This document shows positions 5,909-9,958 of a stretch of 9,958 bases of DNA, in pieces (the stretch's first letter is position 1; each line of letters starts with the position of its first letter). Source of the DNA: Dehalococcoidia bacterium. Its GTDB lineage: Bacteria > Chloroflexota > Dehalococcoidia > UBA3495. The notes beneath the pieces are model-generated. The model searched no databases. It saw only the letters and a list, made by a program, of their open reading frames with translations, and had not been told where the DNA came from. The DNA lies in assembly GCA_002730485.1 (NCBI GenBank), contig PCAH01000023.1:1-9958 (forward strand). Direction: 5' to 3'. The translations under genes were made by a program, and so were the position numbers.

Positions 5909-7312
5909 TCAGCGGTGCTCAGTATACTGTGTGTAAAGCAATGGCGCTTCGTGGCTTCCAAACGATGGCTCGTGGTTCGTTACATCAAAAAGGAATTCTT
6001 TTCGCGTATTATCTAAAGCGTTTTGCAATTCCTGAAGCTCGTCATCAACATCGCCGTCTTCCTCACGCATCTGCACGTCGCCGTCACTGTCGCGCATCTC
6101 TTTTTCTTTCAAACAACGCCCAATGATGACCCGCTCAGTGTCCTTGTCCCTTTCAAGGCGCACGACGTCAAACTTTAAAGTGTATGAATTTGCAAGAACG
6201 AAGTCAACACAGTTGGCACCCGTACAAGCGATTTGGAGAATTCCCTGTACTAGGTGCGCGTCTGTGAGTTCCGGTTTCTCTTTGATGCCTATTTTGATCT
6301 CCACGAGCACTGCACTTTTTGTGATTTCGTAGGTGTGATTTTGGGGACCATATTCCACGATTCCATCTGGACTTGCGCCGATAAAAGAATACTCTTCGTG
6401 TGTGTAAAAGCCCGTTTTTCTGACCAACTTTCCAGTATTGTTTGCGTACAGCGATCTGATGATTGGTTCCATTTCCAGCCCAAAGTCCATCATTGACTTT
6501 GCATTCGGATCTGCCGACGAGTGATATCTTTTGATTCCCAAAAACGTTGACGCAGTACTTGCTGTAATCTTGCCCTCTCTTGCCCGATGCCACTCATCCG
6601 TCCCTTGTTCCATAAATTCGGTTCCGCGCGTGTACGGCGGCGCAAATGCGTTCATGAGCCTTTTTGCGCTTATTGCGCTCGTTACGCCGTATTCTAGGTT
6701 GATGAACGGCTTTGCCACAAGCTTTGCCAACCCTTTCACATCTTGCCAGCAATATCTGAGGAGATCGGAGTGGCGTTTCTTGTCGTGCCACATTGCTGGC
6801 GCTTGCTTCCCGTCTCCCAGCTTGTTATCACCATTCAGCGAAAGCAATCTTCCAAGCGCCAATCTTCCTTGGTCAGGGTTCGATTTTCGGAGAACATGTA
6901 GCGTATCGAAAACCTTAGCACAGTGTTTGACATAACGTAATCCGTTGTCTTTGCCTTCGTACTGCATACGTAAAACAGGCATGTCGAATCTCAAGCCGTT
7001 GTGCGCGACAACGACGGTCGCTTGGTCTAACCAAGTAAAGAACATGTCAAGTGGATCGCCGTTACCGCACCAGACTTCCATTTCTTCGAGTACAGAAGGC
7101 TCTCCAGTTTGAGCAGTTTTAACAAGGTCTAGTTTCTGAGCGCACAGCAACGACGGCCGCAGGCTTCGCGGGTCATTGCCTCGGGTAATCAGCTCAGTTG
7201 TTTCCAGATCGAATACGACGAGAGTTTTAGCTTGCGTTTGAGCTTGCATTTGAGCATTATTGTTACTCAAGGGCAGTCTTACCAACGAAGGTGCATCATT
7301 CTTACTATTCAT
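5909..7312 (-). CDS. DEDDy 3'-5' exonuclease fused to YqaJ viral exonuclease/recombinase
   Basis: The protein has 467 residues from the first ATG (7312). The open frame extends upstream only through a TTG codon. The N-terminal half is a DnaQ/DEDD exonuclease: FDLETTE (34-40), AHNGLRFD (103-110) and YCWQD (187-191). The Tyr at the third motif makes it DEDDy-type. The C-terminal half is a YqaJ/lambda-exonuclease-type PD-(D/E)XK nuclease: GTDEWHRAREGKITAS (237-252), FGLEME (277-282), SPDG with D316, VEIK with E338 and K340, and QGILQ (356-360). All expected catalytic residues are present in both halves. YqaJ enzymes resect DNA ends for single-strand annealing recombination in viruses, while DEDD enzymes trim 3' ends. 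The tail (about 405-430) is acidic and may be flexible. A role in viral replication, recombination or repair is inferred. No annealing protein is seen nearby. The 359-aa gene lies 161 bp upstream on the same strand. Confidence 0.92.
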   Translation of the reverse strand: MNSKNDAPSLVRLPLSNNNAQMQAQTQAKTLVVFDLETTELITRGNDPRSLRPSLLCAQKLDLVKTAQTGEPSVLEEMEVWCGNGDPLDMFFTWLDQATVVVAHNGLRFDMPVLRMQYEGKDNGLRYVKHCAKVFDTLHVLRKSNPDQGRLALGRLLSLNGDNKLGDGKQAPAMWHDKKRHSDLLRYCWQDVKGLAKLVAKPFINLEYGVTSAISAKRLMNAFAPPYTRGTEFMEQGTDEWHRAREGKITASTASTFLGIKRYHSSADPNAKSMMDFGLEMEPIIRSLYANNTGKLVRKTGFYTHEEYSFIGASPDGIVEYGPQNHTYEITKSAVLVEIKIGIKEKPELTDAHLVQGILQIACTGANCVDFVLANSYTLKFDVVRLERDKDTERVIIGRCLKEKEMRDSDGDVQMREEDGDVDDELQELQNALDNTRKEFLFDVTNHEPSFGSHEAPLLYTQYTEHR

Positions 7313-7386
7313 GACACCGCCCTTTTCTTTACTGTTTAGTCTCACATTTATCAATTGTGCACATGGATGTCACTACTGCGCGGAGT

Positions 7387-7454
7387 TTACAGCTGTAACT
7401 GTAATGCTAAACAGTGTTACAATTCTTTGGATAGCTGTTACGCCCAGCTGTAGT
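7387..7454 (-). promoter_or_regulatory. Cluster of AGCTGT motifs upstream of the exonuclease gene
   Basis: The perfect 12-bp palindrome TTACAGCTGTAA lies at 7387-7398. Related sites are AGCTGTTAC (7433-7441) and AGCTGTAGT (7446-7454), and ACTGTAATGCTAAACAGT between them is a further partial dyad. They fill the 161-bp gap between the two minus-strand genes, 75 to 142 bp before the exonuclease ATG. A protein-binding role is speculative. Confidence 0.3.
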
Positions 7455-7473
7455 CATGTTGGCGGTTGTCGTG

Positions 7474-8553
7474 TCAATATTCGGCTCTGTGCGCCTCGCG
7501 CTCTGCCGCCACGAGCTGGCTCCACTGCTCGTAATCGTTTACCGTCAAGTCAGGCGCAACGAGGCGGCTCGCGCTTTCTGCCCATGCGGGAAGGTCGCTG
7601 GGCATCACTATTGGCGTGTGTGACAGCTGGAGGAGGTCCTTGAAGAACGCGTGTACGCCCGCTTGTGTATTTCCGGAGCTAGAACGGACCATATCTAGGA
7701 ATGCATTGCCGTCGTTGTCAGTCAGTCCCAAGAGCTCGTACTCGTACACAGTGTAGAAATTGTTGGGACGCCACGGTTCCGGGTTGGGGCTGTAAGAAGT
7801 CACAGCGACCAGGTCTGCCCAGTTCCGATAGCCTAGCTCGTGAAGACCGTTCCACATTCTCGCTATGAAAACTGGTCCCGATGGGTTCTCTAAAAGTCCG
7901 CCATGAAGCCATATCCGACCAATTATGCCGGTCGCTTCAGGAATGGGTGAATCCACAAACCGGCGCATTGGGTCCGTCATTCTGCTCAAGCGTTCGAGCT
8001 CGAGTTGTATGCGCGTTGCCTCATCGTTACTAGGCGCGTGATACCCGTACGTATTTGGGGTCTGCTCAAACGGGTCGTTACTAGGCTGCATGGAGGACAC
8101 CGTAGTCTCGTTGAACTTTGGAAGGCTGTACGCCCACTGCGGCACGTAAGGCGCTCCGAAAGTGTAATAGAGCGCCCACCAGTCCTCGAACCAGATCGGT
8201 TCGTTGGTTTCCGGCATGCGGCCTTTGCTCTCGTCCTTCTGCAGCCAGCGCCAGAGATGCTCAGGGTCCGGGTAAAAGTATCGTTCCGTATTATCAGGCA
8301 TTGGCGTGCGCGCCTGCACGCGAAAAACGTGTCTGCGCAGCACGGAGGGCTCCGTTGTGATGAGATCGTGAGTGTCGTCATCCTTCATCTGCTTCTCAAT
8401 TTTCTTTGCTTTAGAACGTGAAACCGTTATGAAGCCACTCGTGGGTGCCACCGCCGAGGGTTTGAGGTCCACCGCTGGGCCATAGAGAGTTCCGCGTGGA
8501 CAGATGGCCCGTCGACTACGCAACCAACTATTTTCCTCGTGACGAATCGACAT
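7474..8553 (-). CDS. Unknown 359-aa protein with weak U-box-like N-terminal region
   Basis: The start is placed at ATG 8553 (MSIRHEENSW). The longer frame would need a GTG at 8577. I cannot name a family. Residues about 63-126 read like a RING-derived U-box: DLITTEP, then VFRV, then an acidic/aromatic PDPEHLWRWLQ helix, then a PETNEPI loop before WFEDWW. In U-box proteins such a domain recruits ubiquitin-conjugating enzymes, but here this is pattern resemblance only. The Lys-rich stretch 46-57 (SRSKAKKIEKQM) could be a basic patch. The rest (about 130-359) is rich in Trp, Tyr and Pro, with no signal peptide or membrane segment, so a soluble intracellular protein is expected. It lies on the same strand upstream of the exonuclease gene and divergently from the AP2/nuclease gene. 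Confidence 0.7.
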   Translation of the reverse strand: MSIRHEENSWLRSRRAICPRGTLYGPAVDLKPSAVAPTSGFITVSRSKAKKIEKQMKDDDTHDLITTEPSVLRRHVFRVQARTPMPDNTERYFYPDPEHLWRWLQKDESKGRMPETNEPIWFEDWWALYYTFGAPYVPQWAYSLPKFNETTVSSMQPSNDPFEQTPNTYGYHAPSNDEATRIQLELERLSRMTDPMRRFVDSPIPEATGIIGRIWLHGGLLENPSGPVFIARMWNGLHELGYRNWADLVAVTSYSPNPEPWRPNNFYTVYEYELLGLTDNDGNAFLDMVRSSSGNTQAGVHAFFKDLLQLSHTPIVMPSDLPAWAESASRLVAPDLTVNDYEQWSQLVAAEREAHRAEY

Positions 8554-8625
8554 CTTTTGAAGTATTGTACTGCTCACTTTTACATTTAAGACATGTCGCG
8601 ACCTACTTATCTTTTTGATATTGAC

Positions 8626-8650
8626 CCGGCGCCGGTTTTATGTGGTTGGC
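8626..8650. repeat. Isolated GGCGCC palindrome with a GTGGTTGGCTG tail
   Basis: CCGGCGCCGG (8626-8635) is a perfect palindrome, followed closely by GTGGTTGGCTG. The same pair (CGGCGCCGGT then GTGGTTGGCTG) occurs in the same orientation at about 5350-5377. This adds a direct-repeat component to the otherwise inverted relationship of the two loci. Confidence 0.55.
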
Positions 8651-8671
8651 TGGTTATCCCCCCTCCGGCGA

Positions 8672-8693
8672 GATCACCCCGGTGATTTTTTTT
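8672..8693. repeat. Small dyad followed by eight T residues
   Basis: GATCACCCCGGTGAT followed by TTTTTTTT looks on the plus strand like a tiny intrinsic terminator, but the loop is very short and no plus-strand gene ends here. It overlaps the inner edge of inverted repeat arm 2, where arm 1 lacks the dyad. Confidence 0.35.
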
Positions 8694-8819
8694 CGGCTCC
8701 AAGGTGCGCCTAAAGTGCGCCTGCCGGCGAAATGTGCACCTGAGGCGCACCTGTAACGTCTTTTTTTTGAGCGGGAACTTTATGGCCATACATCGGTCGG
8801 CGCCGGCACTCGGCGCCGG
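8682..8819 (-). repeat. Inverted repeat arm 2 (about 138 bp)
   Basis: This is the reverse-complement counterpart of 5383-5519. It includes the inner imperfect palindrome (AGGTGCGCC and GGCGCACCT ends around GCCGGCG), GGCGCACCTGTAACGTC, a poly-T run, TATGGCCATA and two GGCGCC palindromes. It sits in the 375-bp gap (8554-8928) between the divergent 359-aa and AP2/nuclease genes. No target-site duplication is obvious outside the arms. Confidence 0.88.
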
Positions 8820-8873
8820 TGTGTCGGCGCCAGTGTGTCGGCGCCGGCACTCGGCGCCAGGGTGTCGGCACTC
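8797..8873. repeat. GGCGCC palindrome array upstream of the AP2/nuclease gene
   Basis: There are five TCGGCGCC cores at about 15-19 bp spacing, joined by GGCACTC or GGTGTG links, ending in GTGTCGGCACTC. Two of the cores belong to inverted repeat arm 2. The array ends 55 bp before the next ATG. Confidence 0.82.
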
Positions 8874-8928
8874 AAAAAAGGAAAAGGCACACCAACACGC
8901 GGAACAATGATCAGCACGGACATGAGGA

Positions 8929-9958
8929 ATGGTCAAGCGCAATCCCGAGATTCCCCACTCGGACTTCCCGGGCGTCGTATGGGACAAACAAGCGTCCAAG
9001 TGGAGAGGTTTCGTGTACGACCGGAGCGTCCGCGTCGGCAAGGGCGCCAAGCTGATCAACGTCGGCAACTTTGACGACGAGCAGGCCTGCGCGGCCGCGG
9101 CCGCGGCCAAGCAGGCGGAGATCGACGCCGCCAATGCCGAAAAACTGCACGCGATGGCCCAGGAACTGCCGCACACGTGCGATCTGCCGCTGCGGCCCGC
9201 GCACGCGGCCGACGCCGATCCGGACACGGCCTACTATGGCGAAAAGGGGTTTGGGGCCAAGGGCGAGCCCAAAGTCTTCGGTCCCACGCGTGTCGTGCGC
9301 GTGGTCGCCAAGTCCCTTTCGGGCGGGTTTCACTTCCAGCCGTGCTGCATCGCAAACCTCGACTCGGGCGCCCCGTGCACCACCCCGGCCTCGCACGACG
9401 GCAAGCACTGCAACCGGCACGGCGGCGGGTTCAAGGCAGGCGAGGCGCGGGGCAAGGGATTTTGCACGCACTGCAAGACCATGGGGCTCAGGCAAAAGCG
9501 GCGGCCGCCTCGTGGAAACGGGCTGTGCCCCACGTGCGAAAACCGCCTGAAGGCCGAGGCCGACGCCAACGGGCACGAGGGTCCCGTCGCGTCGCAGCGC
9601 TGGGAGGACGTCGTCTTCGACAAGCTGCTTCCCATGGTGAGCTACGCCGACGGCACGCCGTTTCCGCCCGACCAACGCGACGAGCGCAAGGGCGGCGGCC
9701 TCGGCACCTCGAGCGCGCAGAAGCGCCGCCGCGAGTGCGACACCACCACCAACCGCTTCCCCGATTCGCTCTGGGTGCGCCGCGACGCCGCGCGTGCGCG
9801 CGCGATGCTCGCGATCTCGGTCGAGGTGGACGAGCACTCCCACACCGACCGCGAGCCCAGCTGCGAGACGGGCAAGGTCGAGGACACCTTCCAGTCGGTG
9901 CAGGAGCGCTTCAAGCACGAGGGCGCCGCCGCCGGCTCGGCCGGGCGCGTCGACGGCA
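8929..9958 (+). CDS. AP2-like DNA-binding, Cys/His cluster and PD-(D/E)XK nuclease-like protein, 3' end outside window
   Basis: The frame starts at ATG 8929 (in-frame TGA at 8923-8925) and is still open at the right edge, giving 343 codons. Residues about 13-66 resemble an AP2 domain: FPGVVWDKQASKWRGFV, then VGNFDDEQACAAAAAAK. Residues 139-203 hold a Cys/His cluster (PCC, GAPC, HCNRH, FCTHC, LCPTC) that probably binds zinc. Around D279 (PDSLW) and E299-V-D301 (VEVDEHSH) there is a pattern like Vsr/DUF559-type PD-(D/E)XK nucleases, in which VEVDExxH is the core strand. AP2 domains also occur in viral homing endonucleases, so a DNA-binding endonuclease, possibly selfish, is inferred. The third codon positions are strongly G/C, unlike the exonuclease gene, suggesting transfer from a GC-rich source or a different mutational history. 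The nuclease call rests on short motifs, with part of the fold still missing. Confidence 0.72.
   Translation, partial: MVKRNPEIPHSDFPGVVWDKQASKWRGFVYDRSVRVGKGAKLINVGNFDDEQACAAAAAAKQAEIDAANAEKLHAMAQELPHTCDLPLRPAHAADADPDTAYYGEKGFGAKGEPKVFGPTRVVRVVAKSLSGGFHFQPCCIANLDSGAPCTTPASHDGKHCNRHGGGFKAGEARGKGFCTHCKTMGLRQKRRPPRGNGLCPTCENRLKAEADANGHEGPVASQRWEDVVFDKLLPMVSYADGTPFPPDQRDERKGGGLGTSSAQKRRRECDTTTNRFPDSLWVRRDAARARAMLAISVEVDEHSHTDREPSCETGKVEDTFQSVQERFKHEGAAAGSAGRVDG

Noticed and set aside
8672..8693. Bacterial rho-independent terminator
   Set aside because: The loop is too short, no plus-strand gene ends there, and the context is viral or eukaryotic rather than bacterial.
8607..9227. 206-codon minus-strand frame across arm 2 and the start of the AP2-like gene
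   Set aside because: It reads through palindromic repeats and antisense to a better-supported gene, with no recognisable domain.
8911..9918. 335-codon minus-strand frame opposite the AP2/nuclease gene
   Set aside because: It is an Ala/Arg/Gly/Leu-rich shadow in very GC-rich DNA. The plus frame has AP2-like, Cys/His and VEVDExxH motifs and no stop.

Overview
The window looks like part of a large double-stranded DNA virus genome (Nucleocytoviricota-like, probably infecting a microalga), although an algal nuclear or provirus origin cannot be excluded from sequence alone. The reasons are compact intron-free genes on both strands, a YqaJ-type viral exonuclease, an FkbM methyltransferase, a long DUF285/BspA-repeat protein with Ser-Pro-rich hydroxyproline-type linkers as in algal cell-wall proteins, and a putative AP2-plus-nuclease protein. 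No rRNA, tRNA or CRISPR array was seen.

Layout. (1) 2-3127 (+): the 3' part of a surface-protein gene that runs off the left edge. It encodes a Ser-Pro-rich stalk, a beta-rich domain, two blocks of DUF285 repeats separated by another SPPPP linker, and a Trp-containing C-terminal domain. (2) 3183 to about 5520: a GC-rich island with a Cys-rich tail-anchored protein (3179-3997, -) and an FkbM methyltransferase with an N-terminal anchor (4252-5316, +). Arrays of a GGCGCC-centred palindromic motif lie at its left end, in its centre and at its right end. (3) 5522-5800 (+): the truncated C-terminal end of a paralogue of the first gene. Its 3' flank is an exact copy of the first gene's 3' flank, so the island sits between two copies of the same gene end. 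(4) 5909-7312 (-): a fusion of a DEDDy 3'-5' exonuclease and a YqaJ nuclease. (5) 7474-8553 (-): an unidentified protein with a weak U-box-like N-terminal region. (6) 8554-8928: an intergenic region holding an inverted second copy of the palindromic repeat unit seen at 5383-5519. (7) 8929-9958 (+): a very GC-rich gene cut by the right edge, encoding an AP2-like domain, a Cys/His cluster and a Vsr/DUF559-like nuclease motif.

Taken together, this looks like an accessory region in which surface-protein genes are being duplicated and broken. GC-rich palindromic repeats mark the borders of inserted or rearranged blocks. The two cargo proteins of the island (membrane-anchored and Cys-rich; FkbM methyltransferase) and the DUF285 protein would all suit virion-surface or glycan functions. 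The exonuclease fusion would suit viral recombination or repair. These functional links are inference. Three start codons were moved to the first in-frame ATG or upstream (the surface protein, the exonuclease, and the 359-aa protein), because GTG/TTG starts are implausible in a eukaryotic virus.
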